From Mangifera indica (Eukaryota; Streptophyta; Magnoliopsida; Sapindales; Anacardiaceae), in assembly GCF_011075055.1 (NCBI RefSeq), contig NC_058138.1:19814928-19878927 (forward strand): a stretch of DNA of 64,000 nucleotides, in the 5' to 3' direction. Below are positions 10,487 to 23,244 of this stretch, piece after piece. A program made the translations under genes and the position numbers. The notes under the pieces were generated by a model. The model worked only from the letters and a program-made list of their open reading frames with translations. It was not told the origin of the DNA and made no database searches. The first letter of the stretch is position 1. The number at the start of each line of letters is the position of its first letter.

Positions 10487-13400
10487 ATGTCTTCAGAAAA
10501 TAACTTTGTGCAGCTGACTATTCCCCAGCTCGATGGGCATTATGAGCATTGGAGCATGCTCATGGAAAATTTCCTTCGATCAAAGGAATATTGACACATC
10601 GTAGAAGATGGAGTTCCCGAAGAGGATGCAGCCCTCACAAATGTAGAACGGAAGGTGCTAGCTGACCAGAAATTGAAAGATTTAAAAGCCAAGAACTACT
10701 TTTATTCCAAGCCATTGATCGCACCATCCTGGAAACCATTTTGACTAAAGACACGGCCAAGGGAATTTGGGACTCGTTGAAGCAAAAGTATCAAGGGAAT
10801 GCTCGAGTCAAGCGTGCACAACTTCAGACTCTTTGCAAAGATTTTGAAGTTCTGCACATGAAAGAAAATGAATCTGTCAATGTTTTTTTTGCTCGTACTC
10901 TCACAATTACTAACAAAATGCGCAATCTTGGTGAAAAGATGAGCGACGTTACTTTGAATGAAAAGATTTTGCGCTCTATGTCATCCAAGTTTGACTATGT
11001 GGTCTGCTCCATTGAGGAATCCAAGGATTTGGATCATATGAGTATTGATGAATTGCAAAGTAGCCTTCAAGTACATGAACAACGAATGTCTAGTCATGTC
11101 ATTGAAGAACAAGCATTGAAAATTGTTCACGGGGAACATTCTGATAGTCCTGGACGTGGTCGTAGTGCTGCGCGTAGAAGGGGACGTGGACGTGGTAAAC
11201 AAGGTATGAACAAAGCTCTTGTTTAGTGCTATTATTATCATGATTTTGGTCACTTTCGGAATGAGTGTCCAAAGAAACACAAAGAGCTCAGCTATAGGAA
11301 GGAGGACTCTAAAGCCCATTTTGTCGAAACGACAGAGATGGAAGAGCTTCTACTCATGGCTTATGTTAATGATGATCGAGATGATGAGGAAACTATCTGG
11401 TTCCTGGACTCTGGTTGCAGCAACCATATGTGTGGAAGGAAAGAGTTATTTTCACACCTTGATGAGAACTTTCGCAAATCTGTTCAACTTGGCAATAATT
11501 CAAGTCTTCGAGTCATGGGGAAAGGACAAATCCATATGCAAGTCAACAACCTTGCACATGTTGTCACAGAGGTATTTTACATACCTGATTTGAAAAATAA
11601 TCTTTTGAGTATTGGCCAATTGTAGGAGAAAGGATTAACTATCCTAGTTCAACACAACCAGTGTAAAGTATTTCATCCAGAGAAATGACTCATCATTGCA
11701 ACCACTATGTTAGACAATCGGATGTTTGTTATTTGAGCCACTATCACTCCATCAGATCAACCAGTTCAGCCATGTTTTCATATTTTTTCTCAAAGTCCAG
11801 ATCATTTGTGGCATTGTTGTTATGGGCATTTGAGTCTTGGTGGTCTCAAAACATTTTATCACAAACAGATGGTCAAGGGTTTGCCGCAATTCAAGAGTTC
11901 CAGCCTTTTCTGTGAAGATTGTTTAATAGGTAAATAACACAGAAATTCTTTTCCACAAGAAAGCACTTGGAGATCCTCACAAATTCTTCAACTTGTCCAT
12001 GCCGATATTTGTGGGCCTATTTCTCCAATATCCAACAGCAACAAAAGGTATCTCTTGACCTTTATTGATGATTTTAGTCGAAAAACCTAGATATTTTTCT
12101 TGACAGAAAAATCAGAGGCCTTTGAAGTATTCAAGCTTTTCAAAACTAAGGTTGAAATAACCAAGAAGACATCCATCCGAGGTCTATGTACAGATAGAGG
12201 TGGAGAGTTTAATTCTAATGAATTCAATGAGTTTTGCATGGCCAACAGAATTCGACGTCAACTGACTACAGCATATACTCCTCAACAAAATGGAGTGGCA
12301 GAGTGTAAGAACTGCACCATCATGGAAATGGTTCGTAGTATGCTTTCATGCAAACAAGTGCCTAAGACATTCTGGCCTGAGGCAGCAAATTGGACAGCTC
12401 ATGTTCTCAATCGAAGTCCCATACTTGTTGTGCGAAATCAAACACCAGAGGAGGCCTGGAGTGGCACTAAACCCTCAGTTGATCATTTTCGCATATTTGG
12501 ATGTCTCGCTTATGCTCACGTTCCAAATGTCAAAAGCACAAAATTGGATGACAAGAGTTTGAAGTGTGTCCTTCTAGGTGTTAGTGAAGAATCCAAGGCG
12601 TATCGATTATATGATCCCTTATCAAATAAAATTGTGATAAGTCGTGACGTTGTTTTCAATGAAGATGGACACTGGCCATGGACAGAAACACATGGTGCTA
12701 CTGTTCATGCTTCACTTGATTTGGAGGAAGAGCATACAAATTCATTTGATCAAGGTGTTGCTGAAAATACAATGCCTCTTGCCTCTGAAAATCCAGCTGA
12801 TCGAGACACTCATCAAACTCTTGTTCACTCACTTGACTATGCAGTAGTCCATTCACTTGATCATGTAGCAGCAAGACGATCTCGTCATCCACCACTTTGG
12901 ATGCATGATTATGATAGTGGCACTGGTCTTTCAGAGGAAGAACAAGATGATAACTTTGCTATGTATATTGATGAAGATCCTCTAACTTTTTCTGATGCAG
13001 TTCATAGTGACAAGTGGTGACTTGCCATGGATGACGAAATTACTGCCATTCAAAAAAACAGTACCTGAGAGTTGACAAACCTGCCTGAAGGAGCAAACAC
13101 AATTGGAGTTAAATGGGTGTATAAGACAAAGCTGAATGAGCATGGTGAAATAGACAAATACAAGGCACGTCTCGTCGCCAAAGGCTACACCCAACAACAT
13201 GGCATTGATTATTCTGAAGTTTTTGCTCCCGTAGCCCGTTTAGACACTATTCGACTTATCCTTGCCATTGCAGCTCAAGAAGCATGACTACTCTACCAAT
13301 TAGATGTCAAATCCGCTTTTCTTCATGGAGAGCTTGACGAGGAGGTATATGTCGACCAACCACCTGGAAATGAAGTCAGAGGTGCAGAACACAAAGTATA

Positions 13401-14518
13401 TCGACTTCACAAGGTGCTGTATGGTTTGAAGCAAGCACCTCGGGCATGGTATAGCAAAATCGAAGCCTATTTCTTGAAAGAAGGCTTTAAAAAATGTCCA
13501 TATGAACACACCTTGTTTCTCAAGCATACCTCCACTAGTAAGATCTTACTTGTGTGTTTATATGTCGATGACCTCATCTTCACCAGCAATGATAACTCTC
13601 TGTTCAATTCTTTTAAACGTTCCATGATGCAAGAATTTGACATGACTGATTTGGGCAAAATAAGGTATTTTCTTGGTTTGGAGGTATTGTAACAGGACAA
13701 TAGGATTTTCTTATGTCAACAAAAGTATGCTCGTGACATCCTAGAGAGATTTCATATGGCTGATTGCAACTCAGTCCATAATCCAATTGTACCTGGATCA
13801 AAATTGATGAAGGATCTCACGGGTGAGTATATGGACTACACTTTGTATTAACAGCTCGTAGGGAGCTTTATGTATCTTACCTCCACCAGGCCGGATCTTA
13901 TGTTTGTTGTTAGTCTTCTGAGTCATTATATGTCTCATCCTACTGCACTACATCTCCAAGCAGCTAAACGTGTGCTACGGTATATCAAAGGAACTCTTGA
14001 ATTTGGAGTGTTCTATCACCCAGGGAGGGAATCATCAGCTTGTAGGGTATTCTGATAGTGATTATGCAGGGGATGTCGACGATAGGAAGAGCACATCTGG
14101 TTTTCTGTTCTTATTAAGCTCAGGTGCAGTTTCTTGGTCCTCTCGCAAGCAACCAATTGTCACTCTTTCAACTACTGAAGCCGAGTTTCTTGCTGTCGCC
14201 TCTTGTGCATGTCAGGCTAACTGGTTACGAAGGATTATGGAGCAACTTGGTCATAAACAACTTTCTGCAACTATGATTTATTGTGACAATAGCTCAACAA
14301 TTAAGCTTTCTCGCAATCCAGTTATGCATGGTCGAAGTAAGCATATTGATGTTCGTTTTCATTTTTTGCGTGATCTTACTCGAGATGAAGTAGTCAAGCT
14401 AGAATACTGTCAAACTCAAGAACAACTGGCAGATCTCATGACCAAGCCGCTAAAGCTGGATGCTTTTGAGAGGATGCAGACACTGATGGGTATTTGCAAA
14501 AATCCAAAAATAAACTAA
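10487..14518 (+). pseudogene. Copia gag-pol polyprotein, inactivated
   Basis: Starts MSSENNFVQLTIPQLDGHYE at 10487. The gag frame has a TGA at 10592-10594 in place of an expected Trp and a frameshift near 10700. The zinc knuckle near 11227 reads CYYYHDFGHFRNEC, with a Tyr where the second Cys should be. The protease motif is LDSGCSNHMCG near 11406. The integrase zinc-binding part (LWHCCYGH) is near 11810 and the catalytic core spans ADICGP, CTDRGGEF and NGVAE. Reverse transcriptase contains QLDVKSAFLHGE and YVDD (near 13561). RNase H (DSDYAGDVDDRKSTSG) ends at 14518. Further in-frame stops end at 11226, 11625, 13020, 13287 and 13692, and there is a frameshift near 14045. Confidence 0.92.
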
Positions 14519-14532
14519 TCTGTGATCAGTTT

Positions 14533-14542
14533 AAGGGAGGTT
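14533..14542 (+). other. Polypurine tract of copia element
   Basis: AAGGGAGGTT directly precedes the 3' LTR, the position of the plus-strand primer. Confidence 0.8.
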
Positions 14543-14765
14543 TGTTATAGTGGTTCTAGAAGTAGACTTAGTCTTTGAATTCTGTTAATAAATCTCTATT
14601 GTTTAGGGAATTGATCTATTCTTTAGCACAATCCCACAAACACAGTGGATTGCCTTTTATTTCTAGTTTCTGTTACTGTAAGACTATAAATAGCCCCATC
14701 CATATTCAATAATATTAGTGAGTTTTTCATCCCAGTTTAACAACTCTGTTTTACCAGCATTAACA
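14543..14765 (+). repeat. 3' LTR of copia element
   Basis: Starts TGTTATAG and ends CAGCATTAACA, with the canonical TG...CA termini. TATA box at 14685-14692. Followed by the target duplication TATTT. Confidence 0.93.
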
Positions 14766-15356
14766 TATTTCCATTCCAAGATTTGATAGAATGACAAATT
14801 TTTATTTATTAAATTTGAAAGAAAAATTAATTTTCAAACCATTTATTAAAATCAATAATTAAAAGGTATTTATATCAATTTATTTAAATATTATAACAAA
14901 TGTATTTAAACATGACATTTATAAATCTTAATATTTTGAAAATATAATATAATCTTAATAGTTTATAACATGACATTTATATCCCTTATTTGTTATATAA
15001 TTTACAATTGTAATTGTCAATTTCAAAAATATAGAGGGGCATATTAAAATTTTAAAAATTTAAAAAAACCTTAAACTTTTTTCAAATTTATAAAAGTCCA
15101 TTTAAATTTTTATTAACATCCCTAAAATTAAAAAAAAAAACATATGATTATATGTCATTTATACCCTTATCTATATTTGTATCAATCAAATTTCTATTAT
15201 TTTTAATTAAAATTTATATAAATTATTTAATAAAATTTTGAGAAAAAATATTATTTAAATTAGGATTTTTTTTATTTTTTAGTAATTTTATAAAAAAATT
15301 GATAAAATTTTTCAAAAAATTAATTTTGAGAATTAGTCATATGGCCGTAATTTAAA

Positions 15357-16681
15357 TAAGAAACTTAAGGAAGGAGCGTTTAATTTAATAATTTAAATTA
15401 GGGATCTTATAGTTGTTGACCAATGGCGGCAACAATTTAGAATAATTTTTCTCATTAGCTAGTTCATTGTACATTGTATCTGCCATTAAATATTATTAAA
15501 AATAATTAATTAATTAATCCTAGTAATTGGTGGAATTGGATCGAGACACCACAGCCATATCAATGTCATTTAACACGCCCTAATAATTAAATCATAATAA
15601 TCTTATAAGTAAACTATATTAATAAATAATTAAGTTATGATATACCATTTTAGATTGTTTATTTAACAAACAAAAAAAAAAAAAAAGAGTTTTGGGAATG
15701 TTTCAAAGATTTATTGATTTCATATTTATGTAAGTTTTGAAAAGTGATTTAAAATAACACTTTTAGAAGATACTAGTGGAAGGGTATTAAAGATTATCAT
15801 AATAATATACTAAATAATATAAAAAATATTTTAGAATAATTATATTTAGGAATATTTAAGTAAAATAATATATTGATATTTTTTATTACTTATAACAAAA
15901 AAATTAATTATTTATACCTATCATTTTTATTTAATTTTATCAAATATAGTAATAATTTATACTCAATAATCTTCAAGATAATATTTTGATTTTAATAATA
16001 AAATATTTTTCAAACTAAACGCCATTAAAAAAAAAAGAAATGTTTCTTTAGGGTAAAATCAAATCAAAAGTCGATCAATGAAGAGGATAATTCAATCAAA
16101 TTGATAGTCGAATCGTTTGATCTGTGATTAGATGAATTAATCGTTTAAATAAATATTAAAATGTTTTAATAATTAATAATTAAATATATAATTTAAATTA
16201 TTTCAACCAAAAAATAAAGTTGATTTGATGATATGTATTTTTTAAATTGATAGATGGGATATTGGATTTAAATCCTAATATTAATTTAAAAAATATTTTT
16301 TATTTACATCAACAACCGGATTAAATTTGGGTTTTTACTCGATTAAATCATGAACAAGAACAATTTAAGCGATTGCATCGTGACCCATCATAGTCTAACC
16401 TTTAAAGTGGTTTTTGAACGAATTCTCTCTGTTTATTGTAAAAGGTGACAAATCCGATAAATCTGATGATTGCTGATTGGACCGGCCACTTTGGGCTGGC
16501 GGATGCGATGGCTTTTACACTAAAGCCAACCTCCCCAGGACAATATTCTTCTTTAAACATGATTCAACCCAACAATGCTCATTGTGGGAAAGATAATTAC
16601 GAAGAGATTCCAAACTTGACTAAATATAATTGGTTGTTCAATTCTATGTGAAGTCAGGCGTCTGCATCTCCTCTCCTCCTC

Positions 16682-16712
<31 letters not shown>

Positions 16713-17545
16713 ATCAAATCTTCTTTCTTGTATAAATCACCCAAACAAATCTTCCCAAGTCAAGTGGACCTCGGCTATCCACTGCACCATAAAAAATCAC
16801 CCCCAAACCAACCAAACAAAGTCATACTTCACAAATACAAAGAATTGGAACTCCCCACTATAATTTCTCCCCTTCATAATTTTGTCGATTATTTCTTATT
16901 TTCAACACTCATTGGAAAAATAAAATTTTGGGAATAATATTGTGATAAATATTTACAATATTTTTTTAAACACTCAATTATTCATACTATTTGAAATTAA
17001 AATCATATTCACAAGAAGAAGAAAAAAAGATTGTGGCATGGCAAGTTGTCACCCACTTCAAATCTCGCAAATATTTCTATTATTATAATTAATAAATAAA
17101 ATAATATTTCAATTAATTAATTAATTACTTAATCACACCTAGATTATTGTTAACTTATGATGACCAAGTCCTAATTTCAAATGGTTAATAAACAAAGCGG
17201 AAAATACAAATGTACAGGTTTCTTCTTCTTAATTTCAGCTCCTCTCTTTACCCACGTTCTTTGGGCTCTTCACCGTTCAACTCTTCTCATTATATAAATT
17301 TAATCAACATGGAATTCTCCTTTCTTCATCCTACCCTCATTGATATTTCACTTTCTTGTAGCATCTCTGTCGCTATTTTCTTCAACTGTTTTACTATTTC
17401 TAGCTTCAAGTTGACTTCCTTCACTTGGATGCTAAAGATTCTTTAAGCTCATGATGGATCTCCTCTGCACAACTTAAAGATCTGTGCAACTTCATGGCCT
17501 TTTTAAGCAATACTTATTCATTACTTTTTTGATTTTATTGGCCAA
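15357..17545. other. Intergenic, AT-rich; upstream region of GALT29A-like gene
   Basis: Very AT-rich to about 16350 with no gene. A pyrimidine tract containing (CTT)n lies at 16667-16711. From about 17210 the composition becomes pyrimidine-rich and gene-leader-like. TATATAAA at about 17291-17298 is a possible TATA box roughly 250 bp before the next start codon. Confidence 0.4.
16682..16711. repeat. (CTT)10 microsatellite
   Basis: Ten uninterrupted CTT units preceded by CCTCTCCTCCTC, forming a 45-base pyrimidine tract. Confidence 0.9.
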
Positions 17546-18724
17546 ATGAAAAGGTCGTTTCGTCCTCTCTTCAGCATTCTACTGCTTGCAGTCGTGGCTG
17601 TTACTTTAAGCTTTCAAATCGTTCACCATGCCGGCGGCAGCTTCTTCAGCTCGTTTGATCTTGGAAATAAGATTTTTGTGCAACAACAACCCGAACCTCG
17701 CCCATTATTCAACCCTATTTTACTCAAGTATGCCGCTATTGATTTAGCTGAGGAGGGCTTGAAGAAGGAGATTGAGCAACTCTTGGAGGCGAACTTTGCG
17801 AGCCAACGAGGGCACCGTACCGTCGACACGTGGCACAGATTTCATCGTGATATCAGAACCAGGTCTTCTTCAGGACTCTCGGTAACGGTCCGGTCCCCGT
17901 TATTTTCTCGTTATTGGCTAGATTTTAGAAGGAACTTAAATGAATGGGCTAGGAAGAAAAAATTTCAAGCTGATATAATGAATGAATTGATTAGATTAGT
18001 AAAGCATCCTATTGATAGGCAGAATGGATTAATGGGTTCGGATAATAAATATCAGTCTTGTGCTGTTGTGGGGAATAGTGGAATTTTGTTGAAAAGTAAT
18101 TATGGAGCTGTGATTGATAGTCATGAGATTGTAATAAGATTGAACAACGCCAGGATTGAGAAGTTTGAACAGATGGTGGGTTCGAAAACTAATGTATCTT
18201 TTATAAATAGTAATATTTTGCATCTTTGTGCTAGGAGGGAAACGTGTTTCTGCCACCCTTATGGAGTGAATGTTCCATTGGTTATGTACATTTGTCAGCC
18301 TGTGCATTTCTTGGATTATATCATATGTAATGCATCTCATAATGCCTCTTTGCTTATCACAGACCCGAGATTTGATATGTTGTGTTCTAGAATTGTGAAG
18401 TACTACTCGTTGAAACGGTTTGTGGAGGAGTTAGAGAAGCCATTGGAGGAATGGGCATCTGCTCATGATGGTTTTATGTTCCATTACTCTTCTGGTATGC
18501 AAGCTGTGATGCTTGCTTTGGGAGTTTGTGACAAAGTTAGTATATTTGGCTTTGGGAAATCTGCTTCAGCTAAGCATCATTACCATACAAATCAAAAGGC
18601 TGAGCTTGGGTTGCATGATTATGAGGCAGAATATGCATTTTATCATGATCTAGTGGAAAATCAACAGGCAATACCATTCATTTCAGACAAGTTTAAGATA
18701 CCTCCTGTGGTAATTTACCACTGA
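17546..18724 (+). CDS. GALT29A: GT29 family galactosyltransferase, GALT29A-like
   Basis: An intronless frame of 392 residues. It is a type II Golgi protein: basic MKRSFR, then a hydrophobic anchor at about 8-24, a stem, and a GT29 (sialyltransferase-fold) catalytic domain. The sialyl L-motif is at about 171-202 (SCAVVGNSG...EIVIRLNNA), the S-motif at about 313-337 ([21 protein letters not shown]), and the VS-like motif [18 protein letters not shown] at 345-362. Opening, motifs and the ending VIYH fit Arabidopsis GALT29A better than SIA1/SIA2. GALT29A adds beta-1,6-galactose to arabinogalactan side chains in the Golgi; plants are not thought to make sialic acid. All motifs look intact. The assignment to GALT29A rests on remembered similarity. 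Confidence 0.9.
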   Translation: MKRSFRPLFSILLLAVVAVTLSFQIVHHAGGSFFSSFDLGNKIFVQQQPEPRPLFNPILLKYAAIDLAEEGLKKEIEQLLEANFASQRGHRTVDTWHRFHRDIRTRSSSGLSVTVRSPLFSRYWLDFRRNLNEWARKKKFQADIMNELIRLVKHPIDRQNGLMGSDNKYQSCAVVGNSGILLKSNYGAVIDSHEIVIRLNNARIEKFEQMVGSKTNVSFINSNILHLCARRETCFCHPYGVNVPLVMYICQPVHFLDYIICNASHNASLLITDPRFDMLCSRIVKYYSLKRFVEELEKPLEEWASAHDGFMFHYSSGMQAVMLALGVCDKVSIFGFGKSASAKHHYHTNQKAELGLHDYEAEYAFYHDLVENQQAIPFISDKFKIPPVVIYH

Positions 18725-20082
18725 ATTTTGGCCTGTTGTATGTTCTGTTTTGGTAAAACTTGTTGATTTGTCTATCATGGTCATATTGTTATCATGCTAA
18801 TAGTCTTTAACTAGTCAGACACAGGAACACAATTGTTGAACAACTCTGTTTTGTATCATTGCCCTGTAACTATCAAAGATGGTTTAGGGAACTTATATAT
18901 AAAATTGAAATGTAGAACTACGACAGAAAGAATTTGTTCTGATTTGGGCAATTGCCTTGATGGATATTTTAATTTTTGGTACATAAAGCTTACTTCATTT
19001 ATTTGTAATGCGAAAAACTGTTGTGAAGTGTATCGGTATAGCTTATATATATTCTCGTTTGCAGGCTCTCATCTTTCTCTTTGGGAAGAAATTGGATCCA
19101 CATGTAGCAGTGATATGTATTTTTCAAGTCATTTATCAGTACTATATGTTCAGATATGTAGACTGGTGAGAAGGGTACATAAACACACATATTTAGAGGT
19201 TTGTGTGTGATTTTTATCATATTTTTCGCCTGTGGTTTTTGTGGTCTATATATGTACCAAATCATGTAAAATAGGTACTTGACTGAAATGTACTTTTGTT
19301 TTAGGAAAATTAGTAAAAATCGTCTAACTTTGGGAGGTTTTTGCTATATTAGCTACAACTCCAAGGATTATATGGAATAGTCAAGAAAATGAGTTCTACT
19401 GAAATTGCCCAACCATATAAATGGGGTTTGACCACTGTTGACTCATGTGAAATAACCTATCTTAGCTCCAAATCTTTGATTTTTCGCCCATTTTTCAGTC
19501 ATTCATCTATAAAATAAATTATATGGTTAGTATTAACTGATTTAATCAATTATTTTAATGTTTATTGTATTGTTTTTCATTTCTGTTTAAAATATTGGAT
19601 TCTTGTAATGAATATCAACTTTTTGAGTTTAAAATTGATTATACATTATATTAGGGTGTAATTTCTGTGTTGAAATTGTGAATTTTGTCAAAAAATGATG
19701 AATTTTTCATCGATAAGAAATTTAGGGTTTAGGGTTAAATTTTTATATTTGCTTAAGAAAGTAAAGTTTGTAAAGGTGAACTAGGTTGTTAAATAATAAA
19801 AAAAAATGTGGTCAATCTATGGTTTGATTTGTTGAGTGAAACGAAGAATTTGGTTGGGGTATTGAAGATTTTCTCATTAATGGGCGTGAAAAACCTAGTA
19901 GGTGTGATCACACCTAATGGGTATATCATATCATATCTATCTATAATTCATTACACACAAAGATGAAAGTGACAGGCTTGGCACCTATTGAGGGCAAAGT
20001 GATATTTTTTAGGCTGCCTGTGGAGGATAAAATAATATGTTTTATATATGTATATATTTGTAAATTTGTCAATAAAGTATGT
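18725..20082. other. Intergenic after GALT29A-like gene
   Basis: 3' UTR and downstream sequence, then AT-rich DNA. The only clear structure is an 18-bp palindrome at 19899-19916 (separate entry). No gene supported. Confidence 0.4.
19899..19916. repeat. 18-bp perfect palindrome
   Basis: TAGGTGTGATCACACCTA equals its reverse complement over all 18 bases. Confidence 0.85.
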
Positions 20083-20091
20083 TTGATAAAT

Positions 20092-20617
20092 GGCCAAACA
20101 ACTATTTCCCACCCAAGGTTTGATGTTTTCTCAAATATCCACCCTTTAACTATAGAAACACTAAACACTCACCTATGACCGGTTAAATTTAACAGAACCC
20201 TAACACTTGAAAATTTTATCTCTTTTTACCTCTCTAAACTTTAAAAACTAAAATTTTTCCCTAGCCTAAGTTTTAAAAAATGACAGTTTTACCCTAGGGT
20301 TTTATTTTGAAATCTCTGGTGACATCTCCGGCTCTATTGTCGACGACCTCTCTCTTCCGAAGCATCATTTCCTTTCGACGATCTCTTTCCTCCCATTTTT
20401 TAAAACTTAGGCTGGGAGAAAATTTTAATTTTTAAAATTTAGAGGAGCAAAAAATATTATATTTTAGTTTATTTTTTAATATTATAGGGAAGATAACGAT
20501 TTTATCTTTACCACCGTTAATTTTAACTGTTCATGGGTAGGTGTTTGATATTTTCATAATTAAAAGATGGATATTTGAGAAAACATCAAACCTTGGGTGG
20601 GAAATAGTCGTTTGGCC
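20092..20617. mobile_element. Mutator-type miniature element, copy B (526 bp)
   Basis: Starts GGCCAAACAACTATTTCCCA and ends TGGGAAATAGTCGTTTGGCC. A perfect 9-bp duplication TTGATAAAT lies at 20083-20091 and 20618-20626. The terminal inverted repeats align for about 95 bp with few mismatches: the first 47 bases of each arm differ at only one position. This is the best-preserved copy in the window. The interior is shorter than in copy A but keeps the CCCTAGGGTTTTATTTT segment and its reverse partner. Confidence 0.92.
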
Positions 20618-20855
20618 TTGATAAATTTTTAAACATTTTATTTGTTTTAATATTTAATTGAATTAAATTAATATATATATATTTTTAATTTTATAGGTGA
20701 GAACATGAAGAAGATCAAGGGCATATAGGTTCATAAAGCATGCTACTCTAGAGTGTCATAATGACACAAGGACACCATAAGAAAATTTTGGAAAAAGTTG
20801 AGTCACAGTTGGAAGCAGCTTGTTCTACGGATGTGCTTTGGACTATTTTCTAACA

Positions 20856-21789
20856 GGGGAAAGGACTATTTCCCATCCCAATTTTAACCCAATAAGTTGA
20901 AAAACTCAAATTCTCATTCATAATCAAACTTCTGTTAATTTTTTTTGTTAAAAAAAGGGATAAAATAGTTATTTTACTGTTTATATTAAAAATTATAAAG
21001 TTCATTACTTTTCAACCCTTAAGTTTTAGAAACTAATATTTCACCTTTATTTAAAGTTTTTAAACTTTGAAAAGTAATATTTCCACTTTCAAACTTAGGA
21101 TTTTCATATTTTTCAAAACTCAGCTGTCTCTAATGACTTTCAAAAATAACAGTTTCATCCCCACTCTTCAACTTCATTTTCTGGAGTCGTCTTCGACCTC
21201 CTTCTTCTCTTGGTGCGACAACGATGGCGCTACAAAGAGACAAAGATCTCTTCATCACACGATGCGACGAAGAAATTTTTTTTTGTTGCACAATCCATAT
21301 GACGAAGGATGACGTTTCGTCGTCCTTCGTTGCTCATCCCGTCATCTAGGCGTGACAACGAAGAGTTGTCCTTTGTTTGCTCTTCTAGATTTAGACGACG
21401 CTTCATCTTCCAGATTTAGATGACGCTTCATCGTCCAGATTTGAGAGACGAAGGTTTGTCTTTTGTTGTCCTTTATAGTCGAAGAAAGGAGATTAGAGGA
21501 AAGAGTCAGTTGTCGGTGGTGGCCGAAGAAGGAACAAACCTTAGGGATAAAATCTAAACTTTTCAAAATTTGAGGATGGGTTGAAGTATTAGTTTTTAAA
21601 ATCTGGAGGGGGAAAATAATAAAAATTTTGAAGTTTTAAGTTTATAAGTAAAATAATAATTTTATCACTGTTTCTAACTAAAAATTTGGAAGACAATTTG
21701 ACAATGAATGAAAGTTTGAGTTTTTCATCTTTCGTAAGTATGACTTTGAGATTGAGTTAAAATTTGAGTGAAAAATAGTCATTTTCTCC
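20856..21789. mobile_element. Mutator-type miniature element, diverged copy E (about 934 bp)
   Basis: The left end GGGGAAAGGACTATTTCCCA and the right end AAAAATAGTCATTTTCTCC are inverted versions of each other and of the family ends. Flanking 9-mers TTTCTAACA and TTATTAATA agree at 6 of 9 positions, as expected for an old duplication. The interior has the family's GACGA-rich core. It includes a duplicated unit around 21382-21441 (AGATTTAGACGACGCTTCATC, then AGATTTAGATGACGCTTCATC). It lies only 239 bp from copy B. Confidence 0.65.
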
Positions 21790-22499
21790 TTATTAATATA
21801 TTCGGTATTTTTCAGTAAATAAATCGTGGACACCCTTTGCTAGAATTTTGGTTATGTTTAAAACAGGGTGGATGTCACTTAACCAAAAAGAAAAAAACAG
21901 AGTAGACGCCTGTTTTAGCTCTATAAAGTTAGCCGTGGCGACTGGATTAAGGTTTTGTTACCAAATCATCGTATAATTATATATGTGGGTCTTGGAGATG
22001 AACCGGTTGAAGTCTAAATATTTTCATCAAATGCAATTCAATTATTTATGAAGATTTGCATTCGGTTTTTGAGGTAGGAACTGAGGGGACACTAATATGG
22101 ATGTTGTCAATTTCGCGGTCCTTAGATTTTCTTCACCATGAATTTGGAGATATAGTCCATAGACTCACTCAAATAATATAGGTTTGTCGGTCACAGTTTC
22201 ATCTAGAATTTTTTTAATTATGTACGAAATCATATTTTATTTTTTTTTTAAAATTGATTCGAAAATTTAAAAAATTCTTTGGGTAAACATGATTTGCATA
22301 CTATATGACTTTGATTTTAATCTTTGAAGCAGAGGCTAAATAATATAAAAATCACTGATTATAGAAATAGTCGGAAAAAGTGATTAATTTATTAATATTT
22401 TGCAGTGCTTGGAAGGAAGGGCAGTGATGTCATGAAGTCTGTTGATGATAAACTTTATAATTATATTTATAAAGTTTAAAAAATTTAAAATCTTAAATT
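21790..22499. other. Intergenic, AT-rich
   Basis: No gene or clear repeat found. Confidence 0.4.
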
Positions 22500-23119
22500 A
22501 ATTATAGTTAACATTTGTTTTTTGTTAAAAAAATAAATTCATCACAAATAAAATTTACTATATATTTGTTAAAAGTTTTAAAAATTAAAAATTTCATATT
22601 TATCTAAAATTTTTTATCTTTTAAAAGTAATATTTTTCTTCCTAAAATTTAAAATTTATTTTTTAGACACTTTTCGATCATCGATGATGACGTTTTAACC
22701 TATTATTCTCGATCACTAAATCTTTATTTCTAATACAAGAAAATTCGATAAAGATGCATTGATTTACCTGAATAGACAAATACAAACATTTTCGTCGATT
22801 ATATAATCAATAAAGATATATCCTCATTACATCTTTTGGAAGCTTCAAAGATTTATGAGTTGAAATATTGTCTCTAGTGATTGGAAAGTCTCTATAAAAT
22901 AAATCCTAAATTTTGAAAAGAAAAATATTTTTTTTAAAAGATAAAAAACTTTCAATTTTTAAAATTTAAAAAATATATAATAAATATTATATATTTTTAA
23001 TACTATTAATAAAATAGTAATTTTATCTTTATTTTTTAAAAAATTATGTTATATATTAACCCCTATAAATATAATTTTGAGAACACGTTAAAACTTGGTC
23101 GGAGAATAGACCTTCGGCC
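22500..23119. mobile_element. Possible degenerate Mutator-type miniature element (right end only)
   Basis: The segment ends CTTGGTCGGAGAATAGACCTTCGGCC at 23119, a diverged version of the family right end (CCTTGGGTGGGAAATAGTCCTTTGGCC). The preceding AT-rich sequence and the GATCATCGATGATGACG segment near 22676 resemble family interiors. I cannot place the left end or a target duplication, so the left boundary is arbitrary. Confidence 0.3.
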
Positions 23120-23244
23120 TTCTGGAGATGTTGGCGGTGATCCTGCGTACATCAATAGTTGTCGTCATCTTTTACTTTTACAACGCTTTCATATTTTGCA
23201 TACAAAAAACAAACAGCCCTCCTTTCACTCCCATTTCGACTTCT

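Larger units (their letters stand above)
10218..14765 (+). mobile_element. Ty1/copia LTR retrotransposon, complete structure, coding region broken
   Basis: Two 223-bp direct LTRs (10218-10440 and 14543-14765) enclose a primer-binding site, a gag-pol region and a polypurine tract. A 5-bp target duplication TATTT flanks it (10213-10217 and 14766-14770). Domain order is gag, protease, integrase, reverse transcriptase, RNase H; integrase before reverse transcriptase is the copia order. By eye the LTRs differ at 9 of 223 positions (about 96% identity), so insertion was fairly recent. Several stops and frameshifts mean it cannot move by itself. It sits inside the terminal repeat of a Mutator-type element. 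Confidence 0.95.
10202..15347. mobile_element. Mutator-type miniature element, copy F, split by a copia insertion
   Basis: The left end reads GGTCAAATGACTATTT and is interrupted at 10218 by the copia element. Sequence resumes at 14771 with CCATTCCAAGATTTGATAG, which continues the family terminal repeat (compare CCCACCCAAGGTTTGATG in copy B). The right end is GAATTAGTCATATGGCCG, ending near 15347. TAATTTAAA occurs directly outside both ends (10193-10201 and 15348-15356), a perfect 9-bp duplication. Removing the copia element and its duplication leaves about 593 bp. The right end seems to carry one extra base after GGCC. The interior is more diverged than in other copies. Confidence 0.75.

Noticed and set aside
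19290..19450. Possible further miniature-element end (AAAATCGTCTAACTTTGGGAGG)
   Set aside because: It resembles the family only in base composition; no GGCC terminus or target duplication.
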